This document shows, in pieces, positions 1-28,414 of a DNA stretch of 64,000 bases; the first letter of the stretch is position 1, and every line of letters begins with the position of its first letter. Origin of the DNA: Anthopleura xanthogrammica (lineage: Eukaryota > Cnidaria > Anthozoa > Actiniaria > Actiniidae); NCBI GenBank assembly GCA_964019055.1, contig OZ025213.1, positions 372,001 to 436,000 on the forward strand, read 5' to 3'. Below the pieces are notes generated by a model, which saw only the letters and a program-made list of their open reading frames with translations, made no database searches and was not told the origin of the DNA. Made by a program: the position numbers and the translations under genes.

Positions 1-193
1 CTTGTTTTTTTTTGCTGACATAAAACACTATATTTGATTTGCAAGCATTCGAATGAGAGTCAAAAGATAAACATGTTGCAGTTTTGGTTAATGAGAAATC
101 TTCTGTCAAATACCTCTAACATGTCAGCAATGACGAAAATACCCCAAGAAAAGTGTTCAAAGTATTAAATAATATCTTTTTTTGGCATTTAAG

Positions 194-2710
194 GTAGAAA
201 TAAAAGACATAGAACAGCTTGTATCACTTGGTGAGGATCTTCATGCATGTCCATATTATGGAACAAGACAAGCTATACCTGCAGCAAAGGTCAGTACTGG
301 AATAATAAATCCTCTAGTCTTACTGCTTATCATGGTATTGATTAACAGCTTTATTGCAGTCGCAACAAAATATGGTTTTGTTTGACGTCAATCAAATTGT
401 TTCCATGACATTTTTAGACACAAAATTTCAAGTGTGCGCGCCCATGGGATGTCATGGAAATGCCTTGATTGACGTCCACCAACAACTTGCCAAAAACCTA
501 TTTTGTTGTGGTAGCAAATTGTGTGCCGGATTTCCTGCGTGGCGATTTAAAACGACTGTATATAAATATGTATCTGTTTGATTAGGTGGTATGTCTACCT
601 TATAATCTCCTACTGCACAAGTCTACACGTCAAGCATGTGGTATCAAGCTAGAGGGGAATATTGTGGTTATAGACGAGGCACACAATCTGCTGGAAACAA
701 TTAATAATATACACAGTGTAGAGATCTCTGGTGCACAGGTAAATAGTAAATGGATTTTAAGTTGTTAACATGTACAGTAGAGTAAGTCATGACATTTTGG
801 CTCCCATGATGGCAGACAGCAAACGTTGCTATGGAGATGCGACGTCATTTCAAGGGGTCTATAGACAAATTTAGCAAGGACAATGCACCTTCATGGCAAC
901 CAGTCACAGTCTTTTTTGTGTGTGCACTGTCTTCAATGATGGCTTCCTCATCAGGACTTCACTTTTTTCCTTTTCCCAATGAGGGACGCAAACTTGGAAA
1001 CACAGTGCGTGCAAAAAAAAAAAATCCCTGCTAGCTGAATGGTATTGATACTGCACAAGTCTCTCTACTAATCAACTGTACGAGAGCTATAAACTGTATA
1101 GATGCTCAGGACTGATTGGTTAATTAATTCTTTCCTTTCTTCCAGATATCTGGATCATTTTCACAACTGTCACAATACCTTGATAGATACAGGTTAGTAG
1201 AAGGTTTTTTCGAGAAACATCTTAGATTTTTTTAAATTAAAATCTCTTTCTTTTTGCTTCCAGAACAAGATTAAAAGCCAAGAATGTGATGTACATTAAG
1301 CAGATTCTCTTCATCCTATCTCGCTTTCTATCCTGTTTAGGGGGTGTGTTACTTTCGTTCTTTTACTTCCCACTTGTTTCCTCCATTTCGTCCAAAAAAC
1401 TCGCATCCCTCGATATTCTTCGTATATTGAATATACTTGATTGTTGTACATGAGCTACCCTTTCTCCTCACAGGTAAAGCAACAGAATTAGGCAAACCAC
1501 AGACACAACAAGAACCAAGCAAAGCTCCCTTCACCTCCAAACCAGGTAAGTAATAATGTTTTTGCCATCTAACCTGTTTTAGTGATATTCAATGTTTCAT
1601 GATATGATATATTTTCAATTGACTTGTGTTTTCAGACGTTCAACTCAGGACCATCAATGATTTCCTCTTTTCATCCCAAATCGACAACGTTAATCTTTTC
1701 AAGGTACAAATCAACAATGATCACTAATTCTCACAACTGCGCGCACGGATTTAGCCTGACAATCTAATTCTGTCTCAAAGTCAATAATAAGGCTAACTGG
1801 GCAAAAATGTTCCCTGCCATTTGACATTCATCACTCCCTCTGCTTTCCTTTCCCATTTCAATTCCCACCCATCCATGCACCGCAAAACAAGCCAGGATAG
1901 TAAACCACATATGTAGGGCATCATTAGTCCCAATATTCATATATTTTATATGGTCTTTGACTATTCCCTGCATCTTATTGTAGATCGGTAGATATTGTCA
2001 GCGTAGTATGATCTCTAAGAAGGTAAGTCAAACTTTTTACATAGTATGGGATGTGTTTTGAACTGGTTAGAAAACCTTAACTTTATAATTCCTTTCCACC
2101 CTCAGCTGAACGGTTTTGTGGATAAATACCGATCACAAGATATCGTTCAAGGTAAGCGCTGTTTTTGCGTTAATGACGAAGGATGATCAACATTGTATGC
2201 CTTCTTAAATAATGAGAACCTGAACTTGAAATTGGCTTCCAGAGAGTAACCAATCAGATGAGCCGTCCTATCAAAGTTTTACGTCACCGATGCATTTCAT
2301 TGAGAATTTCTTAGAAGCTCTTACTAATGCTGATGTAGATGGGAGAGTCGTCGTGAATAGACAAGGTAAGAGTGATGAAGAAAAAGAAGAAGAAGAAGAT
2401 GATGAGGATGAGGATGAGGATGAGGATGAGGATGAGGATGAGGATGAGGATGAGGATGAGGATGAGGATGAGGATGAGGATGAGGATGAGGATGAGGATG
2501 AGGATGAGGATGAGGATGAGGATGAGGATGAGGATGAGGATGAGGATGAGGATGAGGATGAGGATGAGGATGAGGATGAGGATGAGGATGAGGATGAGGA
2601 TGAGGATGAGGATGAGGATGAGGATGAGGATGAGGATGAGGATGAGGATGAGGATGAGGATGAGGATGAGGATGAGGATGAGGATGAGGATGAGGATGAG
2701 GATGAGGATG

Positions 2711-2743
<33 letters not shown>

Positions 2744-3098
2744 GTGGGGGTGGTGTAGGGGGACAAAGTGAAACATTTTCCTTGACTGCCACCAAATTTA
2801 TTTTCCAGATCGCTTGAGTACATCCAGCATCAAGTTCCTGCTGTTAAATCCTGCTGTGAATTTCAACAGTGTTGTACAAGAAAGCAGAGCAGTGATCGTA
2901 GCTGGTGGTACCATGCAACCGGTAACCATCTTTTAATGGTCTGGGGGGTGTTGGGAAATGCGCACACACACGGGAAAAGGTTTAGAGAAAACTGCGCGCA
3001 GACAGAGAAGAAGAAGGAGGAGGAGGTGAAGGAGAAGGGTTGGCGCGCAGAAAAAATAGTTGAGGAAGATATTAAAAAATAAAGAGAGTACGTAGGAA

Positions 3099-3144
<46 letters not shown>

Positions 3145-6100
3145 ATAGGAAAGAATACTATCAATCCACTAACACTAAGTCATCACGTCCATTTCTCTCC
3201 AAAACTAACACATCCATGCGCATTTACTATTTACAGACATCAGAATTTAAGGATCAGCTGTTCGCTTGTGCTGGTGTCAGTCCAGATCTGTTGCACGAGT
3301 TCTCCTGCGGTAAGCAATACATATAATAAGAAATAATACACTGTAAACACGGCACATCCTAAGAGGTTCTTTTCTTGATTTTGTAGGTCATGTTATTGCT
3401 CCTGAACAGCTGCTGACGGTTGCGTTGGACAAAGGTCCTTCTGGACTTGAATTAGATTTCACTTATCAGTCAAGGGATTCTCCGCAGTTGGTTAGTATAT
3501 TGCTAGTAAAGCTTAATATGTAAGACAGGAGCAATAAAACATTTTCAAGATGTGCGAGCGCTTTCAAAAATGTCGCAGCCGCAGACATGAAAAAGAGGCA
3601 TTTTCGGGCAATACCACGCGCGCTATTAACACTGCCCGATAATGCATCAAGCTCATGTCTGCGCCTGCGATGAAAGCGCTCGCGCTTCTCGAAAAGGTCA
3701 CTGAATAGTTTGTTTCTCCGTTATCACACACACTTGGTTAGACTTCTCAACAATGTATTTTGCTTTGCTTAAAGGTGGTATAAAGTGCGCACGTGCTGAG
3801 CGATGTTGACCGGAAATATAATTGTCTTTTGAAATTATATTGTAAAATAACCGAGTTATAACGCTCACTCTGGTTGGTGGAAATGCCATTCTAGATGAGA
3901 GTATGAGAGTATGAGAGTAAAATGCTCACGTTATATTATCCTCGCGCGCTCTGAATTTGCGCTTTTCATACGAAGAATAAAACAGTATTTTTCGTAAAAT
4001 TGTGCGCCTGTTATTTTAAAAAGAGATATAAAAACGTTTCGCGTCGTTGGTTGCTATGCTTTTCTTATGTTAATGGAAAACTGGTTTATATTTCTTTACT
4101 GAGTTGAATATTTGTTTTTCCTACCTACAGATCGAAGAGTGTGGTCGCGTTCTTCTGAACACATGTGCTGTCATACCAGGGGGTGTTGTTTGTTTCTTCT
4201 CGTCCTTTGATTACGCACGGAAAATCTACAACCACTGGGAAAAGTCAGGAACCCTAGAGAAACTCAGCATGAGAAAGAAGGTATCAGCTAAGTTAGCTGG
4301 AAAAATCTTTGCAACTTCCCCTCTCGTATGGTTATAGGAAACTGTCGAACTTTTTTGCAGGGTTTTTGGCTGAAAAAGTTTTGCAAACGACCCTCTTAAA
4401 TGGTTTTAGGAAGCTTTCAAACTTTTTTTCAAGATTGTTGGCTGGAAAAATCTTTGCAAACAACCCTCTTGGATGGTTCTAGGAAGCTGCCAACGGTATC
4501 CGAGTATTCCATTATTCATAATATTGTGTATTCTAATTTTGTTATTTTGCATTTTTCTTTAGATCTTTACGGAGCCACGTAAAGCAAACCAAGTAGAGCA
4601 GGTCTTGTCTAGCTTCTCTGCGTTCATTAAGGTAATACCTCTTCATAATATCTTTTAAATAGTTTCTATTATGGTCAAGTTTTGCTGCATTTATCAGGGG
4701 TATTAGGCATTTCGAGTTTGTCGGGGAAACTGGTTCGAGTTGGCATTGTAGTGCATTGTGGGGCTGTTTAAGGTGATCAAATAGACGCCATCTTGGAATT
4801 ATGTCCCCTTAAACAGTCCCACAATGCACTGTAAAGCTAAAACGACTTGAGTTATTTTACGCTAGAGTTATTTTCTTTGCGCAAGTAAGGTTTACTATAT
4901 TTTATCTTCTACAGAAAACAGGTGCTTCCGTGAATCAGGGAACAAAATCCCAAGCAAATGGAGCCATCCTTCTTTGTGTTGTTGGAGGAAAAATGAGTGA
5001 AGGAATAAACTTTTCCGATGACTTGGGCAGGTAATGACATCCAATCCTAATCAACCACCCAGACATCTCTTGATCAGCCATTTGTCATTTCATATTAATG
5101 TGTAGTGGAATGCACTCTCTCTCGCCTCTTTGGTCTGGATCAGTCCAGAGTTTGTTTCAGTGATTAACCCAGGGGCGTAGCGAGGACCTCGGTTCTGGGG
5201 GGCACCTCCGCCAAAAATCGCCGAAGCAAAATAGGGAATAAAACTTTCTCTATAAAAAGAGGGGGGCGCCAAGTACAAAAAAAAAGAGGCTAAAATTATA
5301 AAAAAGGGAAAAAAAACAAACAATTACCTATTTACCAAAAATTGGGGGGGAGGGGGTTGGGCACGTGCCCCCCGTTCCCCCCTCCCTACGCTAGTGGATT
5401 AACCTGTGAGTTAGTCGCGCCATAGATCATTATGGAGGTTGTTTCAGCTTTTGATCAAATTTGAAGGTTTTTTTTTTGTTATATATTTTACCAGGTGTGT
5501 TGTGATGATAGGTCTTCCTTATCCAAATATCAATTCTCCTGAATTGAAGGAAAAAATGAATTACTTGAACACTACTGTTGGAGTGAGTATAATACTTCTG
5601 ATGCTGCTAGTATATATTTTCAATTATCACTCGTGGTATTTATACCATATACTATGTTTGTTTTGAAGTCTAAAGCAGGCCAGGAGTATTACGAAAACCT
5701 GTGTATGAAGGCTGTCAATCAATCAATTGGTAAGTACTTCATGTAGTGATTTCATTCTGTTTCCCAGCCACTCTAAGTGTTATGTGTTCTGTTGATTCAT
5801 TCCCAGGTCGTGCGATACGTCACCGTCAAGACTATGCCACTATACTTCTACTTGACCATCGTTATAGCACACCTAGAGTATATAACAAGTTACCAGCATG
5901 GATAGGCAGTAGAATGCAGCATTATTCACGCTTTGGACCAGCATTTGCAGCAGTACGCAAGGTAAAGTTATTTCACCTTACCACTGTTTTTATTGGTACG
6001 CGCTGATCAAGACAACATTTCTAATACTGTCAATCAAAGAAATTGTTTAAATATATCAAAGCATGGGAACCATGGGAAGGTATGGGGAACCATGGGAAGG

Positions 6101-6883
6101 TATGGGGAACCATGGGAAGGTATGGGGTACCATGGGAAGGTATGGGGAACCATGGGAAGGTATGGGGAACCATGGGAAGGTATGGGGAACCATGGGAAGG
6201 TATGGGGAACCATGGGAAGGTATGGGGAACCATGGGAAGGTATGGGGAACCATGGGAAGGTATGGGGAACCATGGGAAGGTATGGGGAACCATGGGAAGG
6301 TATGGGGAACCATGGGAAGGTATGGGGAACCATGGGAAGGTATGGGGAACCATGGGAAGGTATGGGGAACCATGGGAAGGTATGGGGAACCATGGGAAGG
6401 TATGGGGAACCATGGGAAGGTATGGGGAACCATGGGAAGGTATGGGGAACCATGGGAAGGTATGGGGAACCATGGGAAGGTATGGGGAACCATGGGAAGG
6501 TATGGGGAACCATGGGAAGGTATGGGGAACCATGGGAAGGTATGGGGAACCATGGGAAGGTATGGGGAACCATGGGAAGGTATGGGGAACGATTTATTTG
6601 ATTGACGGTAGTCTATTGCAAATTTACCTGTCAATGGTAGCATATCCTCCCCACCCCTCTCCCCAAGAACTTTAAATAACAACCTGAAACCAAGTAAGTT
6701 TCGATCCATTATCCCCAGTCCCCTGCATCACCCCGCCACAGGACTCCCATAACATGGAGTATCCTGCGGAGGAGGTCATGTCATAGCGACAGTATTGTTA
6801 TTCCATTATTTTATTTTCCTTTTTTCCCTTTCCAGTTCTTCGTGGATAAGAGATCATGTAACAAAAACAACTATCATGGCTGA
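194..6883 (+). CDS. DDX11: DDX11/ChlR1-type ATP-dependent DNA helicase, C-terminal 19 exons (5' partial)
   Basis: Superfamily 2 Fe-S DNA helicase of the XPD/FANCJ/RTEL1/DDX11 group; family members act in the nucleus on forked and G-quadruplex DNA and in sister-chromatid cohesion. Exons: 194-289, 586-738, 1146-1192, 1264-1343, 1474-1545, 1636-1703, 1984-2022, 2106-2151, 2243-2365, 2809-2921, 3237-3309, 3387-3490, 4131-4280, 4563-4631, 4915-5030, 5495-5582, 5669-5729, 5807-5961, 6836-6883. They join in phase to 566 codons plus TGA. Visible motifs: CPYYGTR, which holds the last Fe-S cysteine in this group; the DEAH box (VVIDEAHNL) in exon 2; LRTINDFLF, typical of DDX11; motif V region [15 protein letters not shown]; motif [16 protein letters not shown]; and the late LLLDHRY. 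Vertebrate DDX11 is about 900-970 residues, so roughly 350 N-terminal residues with the Walker A motif lie upstream. I see no frame break. The last intron carries a 20-base minisatellite. Confidence 0.95.
2395..2742. repeat. (GATGAG)n hexanucleotide followed by (GAT)n microsatellite
   Basis: More than 50 nearly perfect GATGAG units, then about 10 GAT units, in the helicase intron at 2366-2808. The tract starts about 30 bases after the splice donor. It is open in several frames, but these are not genes. Confidence 0.97.
3102..3142. repeat. (GA)n microsatellite
   Basis: About 20 GA dinucleotides in the helicase intron at 2922-3236. Confidence 0.95.
3541..3697. mobile_element. Foldback (MITE-like) element in a helicase intron
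   Basis: Imperfect inverted arms: GCGAGCGCTTTCA and CGCAGACATGA on the left recur inverted as TCATGTCTGCG and TGAAAGCGCTCGC on the right. There is no coding capacity. The exact ends and target-site duplication are not clear. Confidence 0.55.
4725..4857. mobile_element. Foldback (MITE-like) element in a helicase intron
   Basis: Arms of about 30 bases: TGCATTGTGGGGCTGTTTAA at about 4754-4773 pairs with TTAAACAGTCCCACAATGCA at about 4809-4828, with one mismatch. Less well matched extensions lie outside. Ends are approximate. Confidence 0.55.
5169..5396. mobile_element. hAT-like non-autonomous DNA transposon with perfect 8-base target duplication
   Basis: The element starts CAGGGGCGTAGCGAGG and ends with an inverted CACTAGCGTAGGGAGG. 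It is flanked on both sides by GATTAACC (5161-5168 and 5397-5404). The interior is G-rich and C-rich with no coding capacity. An 8-base duplication and CAG...CTG-like ends fit the hAT superfamily. It lies in the helicase intron at 5031-5494. Confidence 0.8.
6061..6590. repeat. 20-base minisatellite, about 26 copies
   Basis: The unit CATGGGAAGGTATGGGGAAC is repeated almost without change; one variant has GGTACC near 6127. It fills most of the last helicase intron (5962-6835). Because 20 is not a multiple of three, all frames stay open across the array, giving artefactual reading frames on both strands. Confidence 0.98.
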
Positions 6884-8532
6884 GGGCTGAACGCTTCGTT
6901 CGTTAGGTAAATACTGTCTGTAGTTAAATTATAGTACTATGCATTACCAGCAGTGCGCTAAAGTATGCTAAATCATATTTATATTGGCTGATTTTGGGCA
7001 GCCCATATACGTTACGGTAGGCAAATCACCTCTAATAACACTATAGTAGGTGTGGTCACTCTCACTTATCCCCCCCCCCCCCCTCACGGTCCTCTCTCTG
7101 CGGCATCGATAAGGCCTTACTTTAGGTACAGTACGGCACGGCTTCGTAATGTATTCAGAGTTGGATGTTATGTACATTAATTGCGGTAAATCGTTTAATA
7201 TGGAAAGACTATTTGTATTAGTTAGACAACATAGTACAACAAGATGCTGGTATTTATTACATGTAGTATTAAATAGTAGAAGCCATAATAATTTACGAGT
7301 ACGAACTACAAATACGAATGTGTTTATTGTCTTGACGGAAAAGCATTAACATTCAATTCCTGTTTACACTGAACTACGTTTAATGAATTTACGACCAGCG
7401 AAACTGGAAATGATTGTACGCGGTGTTTCCTGTCGGCTAACGGGAGTAAACCTGTTGTAATGAATATGTTATGTGCAGAACAATGAATCTTGGGTTTAAG
7501 ATATATTACATTATCATCGAAAATATTAGCAAAATTATTCTCCTTTCATATTTTATTCCGGAACTTAATTTTTTGATTTTTGTTAGATTATCTTCGTTTT
7601 GCATTTTTTGTTTTGTTTCACCTTATTTAGAATTTGGAGCTTTTTTCAGTAATTAAATTAAAAGGAAAAGTTATGAAAATTAAATTCCACATTCGAGGCA
7701 GTTTTTCCTTTGCTATTCCTCTCTCTTTATTTCTATTTTCTTTTCTCTGTGTTTTGAGAGTTTTGTATATTTTACTGGACTTTAACCCGTAATTTTAACT
7801 CAGATTTATACCATATTTGACTGTTCTGTTCATCTGTGTCTACAGCTTCTTTGTTTGACTATATGTATAAATAGCCCTTCTCCATTGCTCAGACTACTGT
7901 AGAAGATGACAGCCTTAATAACTTTGAGGATAAAATTTACTTCTAGAGAAAACAGGAAATGAGAAGAAAAGCACGTACTTGCCACTTTTCACTAATTTTC
8001 AGTAGTGCTCTTGAATTAATGTTCTAGTTTCCTGTGGAATCGCTTGTAATTTATCAACCACTGAAAACATTAATTCTTTTCTAAGTGAGCGAAAATGACA
8101 AAAGATGTCACAGTTGTTGGTCAAAGTGGAGTATTTTAGTTGTGTTTTGAATAGCATGTTCTTTCAGCTGCTTGTAGTTCATATATTATTAGACAGTACC
8201 GTTAAGACTTCAATCACTTCTTGTTCGACCTGTTGACCGTATGACGCACTACCTTGTGCTAACTATCTACACTGTCATTCTGCTAGCCAATATAACCAAT
8301 ATACGAGCCGAGTAATCCAAATACAGCTGAAAGAATTCAAAGTTCCTGTTTCTATTTTTCGAAAAAAATATCGACTCAAAACTGAACTTAATTGCGCTAC
8401 AACTTGGACCTTTAAACCCGGGGAAAGTGATATCAAAGACTGTGGAAAAGAGTTCGTTGTGTGGTAACACTCTGGTTTCGGACAGTGCTATCGATATCTC
8501 ATCAAGGGAGAAGGGAAAACCGGCTTGTGTCG
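6884..8532. other. Intergenic, no gene seen
   Basis: Contains the helicase 3' flank and the GPCR 5' flank. There is a C homopolymer near 7071-7083. I see no supported exon or clear core promoter. Confidence 0.6.
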
Positions 8533-9510
8533 ATGAACACGATGAACAAGAGTGATTTAATCGTTCCAGGAGGTAGCAGTATTACTAGTAATATCACAAC
8601 CCCATGGCATATTCCATTAACCATTGCCGTGTACTATACTATACTCTCTCCTATCACCATCCTTGGCAATGGATTCCTTCTTCTTACTTTCATCAAGAAC
8701 CATTCAACATTCCTTCGTGCGCCGTCCAACTTCCTGCTGATGAGCATGGCAGCAGCCAACTTTCTCACAGGTCTTGTAGTGGAACCGCTTGCCGGGTATT
8801 TTTACTACATGCTGTATTTGAAAAGAACCTTAGCGGACGTTAACAAGATTGCTGTTGCTACATCGATGGTGACCATGAACGCGTCTGTATTCAGTATCTG
8901 CGCGTTCTCTTGGGAACACTTTCTCGTGATTCATCGCCCGGGTCAGTACAAGAAATGGGTTAACATTCGGAGAATCAAAATCTTCATCGTATTTCTGTGG
9001 TTATACGAGACAATATTTGCGCTCCTCCCTTTCATGGACATCCCCGAAATCATCGTCTACCAAATCGATCTTCATTTCAATACAACAGTCATATCACTGC
9101 TATTGATCTGTTCCTACATCTGCCTGTTTCTTGCTTTAAAGAGACAAAGCCAGCGCGTCTCGAGGTCTTCCCTGGTATGTAGGGTTTCACAGACCGGTAC
9201 ACCAGGCCCTACCTCTACGGCTAACACAACCACATCATCGGATATGGAACGACGTGTTCGATGGATTATCTTTCTCTTCACTTTCCTCACCACTGTCCAT
9301 TTTCTCCCTGTCACAGTTGTGTGGTATCTTAAATTCTATTGCCTTGTATGTAGGAAGAGCCTTCAGTTGTGGCAAGCCGAGGTGGTCTTGAGTCAGTTTA
9401 TATTTATCAAGTTTGCGCTGGATCCATTCGTCTATGCCTGGAGATTATCTAAATATAGAAGTGCGCTTAGGAAAGCTTTGTGCTGTAGCACTGAAGTCAG
9501 ATGTGAATAA
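8533..9510 (+). CDS. Intronless divergent class A (rhodopsin-like) GPCR
   Basis: Seven-helix plasma-membrane receptor of 325 residues in a single exon; ligand unknown. The start at 8533 is the first ATG in the frame, 33 bases after an in-frame TGG/GAA run with no better upstream ATG; the next in-frame ATG at 8542 is an alternative. N20-I-T is a likely N-glycosylation site. TM1 has LGNG with N46 at the 1.50 position. TM2 has N76 where most class A receptors have Asp. TM3 ends in E128-H129-F130 instead of D/E-R-Y. TM6 has HFLP in place of CWxP. TM7 has DPFVY (297-301) in place of NPxxY. A Cys pair (317-318) after helix 8 could be palmitoylated. The helix pattern makes the family safe. Loss of Arg 3.50 and of the TM2 Asp marks it as atypical. 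Intronless divergent GPCRs of this kind are common in cnidarians (general knowledge). Confidence 0.88.
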   Translation: MNTMNKSDLIVPGGSSITSNITTPWHIPLTIAVYYTILSPITILGNGFLLLTFIKNHSTFLRAPSNFLLMSMAAANFLTGLVVEPLAGYFYYMLYLKRTLADVNKIAVATSMVTMNASVFSICAFSWEHFLVIHRPGQYKKWVNIRRIKIFIVFLWLYETIFALLPFMDIPEIIVYQIDLHFNTTVISLLLICSYICLFLALKRQSQRVSRSSLVCRVSQTGTPGPTSTANTTTSSDMERRVRWIIFLFTFLTTVHFLPVTVVWYLKFYCLVCRKSLQLWQAEVVLSQFIFIKFALDPFVYAWRLSKYRSALRKALCCSTEVRCE

Positions 9511-11526
9511 CTACGCATGCTATCATTAAAAAACAACTTTATTCAATAGACACGATACCCTTAAGTGGATTTGGTGGCAGAAGGTAACAGATCAAAGAAC
9601 CAGTCGCCATCTTGCAAAGAGTAACACTAAAAGTTTCACATCAAACAAGCATTAGTTCAAAAAAAATGACAATAGTCAGTTTATAAGGTTGAAAATGAAT
9701 AATATTTGTAGTAAGAAAGATTAATAGTTATGTAGGTGGGAGGAAAGTGCCTCGCTATTAGGCCATTAATGATGGTCATTACTGACCACCGTATACACTT
9801 GGTATACACACATTTCAAAAAAAAAGTTATTGGTCGGAGATCTGAAATCCGAGACCAAAATGAATCGTGAGCTGTGAATTGAAATATGAAGGAAAGTGAT
9901 AATTGTTGTCTTTTTAAGTAGTAGTTCGCAACAAGTTAATATCTAAATATGCCACCATCTTTGAGCGTTGACCTTGAATTCAGATCTCAGATCGACCGAT
10001 GTTTTTTGAATTAGGTGTATATTACATTTGGGTTTGATGGGGACGATTATGCTCGGTACTTTTGTCATTACAATGAGATCAATTCAATTCGATATGGCGT
10101 CGAGCACTTCAGTTAGTCATGAGAAAATATAACGCATATCACGAGTCTTTCATCAATTATTATTTTGTTTATTGGTGATTTTAATTACATTAAGAAAATA
10201 TCATTCATATATATCTACAATAACCTTAAATTGTGGTTTTCACGAAACAAATAATATCTAATAATACTAATAATATTTATTTTAATTTAATGTGGGTTAC
10301 AAACTGTCCTATTATTGGCCAGCTATTTATAGGTATATTAAGGTAGCTTACTATTGGCTAGCTATTTATACTACAATTCAAGCCATCTTACTATTGGCTA
10401 GTATTTTTTTTGCTGCCTTAGCATTGGCTAACTATTTATAGGTGTAGTTTAGCTTGGCTATCATTGACTGCCGGTCATGAGCCAGCTCTAGTTCTACAAT
10501 CAGGTCTATGAAGAAATCTTTCGCACTTAATTTTTGACCAAAAACGATTAATGTTATACTACAAACTGTTCTGCAAAACAAGAATACATTTTCTTAGGCC
10601 AAATGTATGCTAAACTTGATATTGTTCTAAATCAGACACGAAGTATTCTGTGTGGAATACTTTATAATCTAAGTTCCAGTAACGTAAATAATATCCATTA
10701 ATTATGTGTTAAACAATCAACGCCGAAAAGAGTACGTTCAGGCGCATGCTAATGAGGTTTTGGAAATATAATACAGCAATATTGAAGCCCTTATTAATGT
10801 AATATAAAAATAATGAACCAATCATAGGCAATCCACTTGCACATAAAAATAAAAAATAATCTATCAATGAAATCATAAAATTTAAAATAAGGGCTGTTAT
10901 CAGAAGAAACTATTTATATTATAATGTATGCAACTCATGATTATTTTAACCACCCATTTAACGAGTTATGCGCAAGCGCAGAGGAATGTCTTAAAAAATT
11001 ACATTAATTTTCACAACTTTGTTAGCATAAACCAAAAAAAAAAAAACATTAAGAAATCGGATGTCTTTAAAAAATGAGTGGCCTGCCATAAAAACTGTTA
11101 TCGATATTACACGTTTAAACAACAAAATGTAAATATTTAGTAAAAAATGAGTATGAAATTACAACTAAGCGTCTATTTGTTGGGTATCATGAATTTATCA
11201 ACATTTAAATTTCTCATCTGAAGTTCTTTCACCACTTTCATCTTGAAGCGAAACGGGGAAATGTAAGCATAATAATATTATTATAAAATTCATATTTTGA
11301 TATTGTTGCTAATAACGATCATCTTATGATTGTTCAGCTTTTTTATCCTTTTAAGGTAATAGTACCATATAAGGAGCTGTAGCTTTTAAAATTACCATAT
11401 AAGGAGCAACAGTCATGCCATATAAGATAATAATACAAAATTACCAAATAAGGATTTTGCTATTACGTCATGGCTCCATATATGATAAAATGTTTTGAAT
11501 TTTCCAGAACTTCGATGTAAAGTTCT
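9511..11526. other. Intergenic, AT-rich, no gene seen
   Basis: Two convergent genes meet here. An ATTAAA at 9525-9530, 15 bases after the GPCR stop, could be a polyadenylation signal. Between 10310 and 10450 the phrase TATTGGCTAGCTATTTATA recurs three to four times in degenerate form. Nothing else is supported. Confidence 0.55.

Positions 11527-28414
<16,888 letters not shown>

Noticed and set aside
2271..2823. Long open frames encoding Asp-Glu, Ser, His-Pro, Ile-Leu and Met-Arg repeats
   Set aside because: All are readings of one GATGAG microsatellite inside a helicase intron bounded by good splice sites.
5993..6709. Six overlapping open frames of 160-217 codons on both strands
   Set aside because: They come from a 20-base minisatellite; identical peptides in every frame and no domain.
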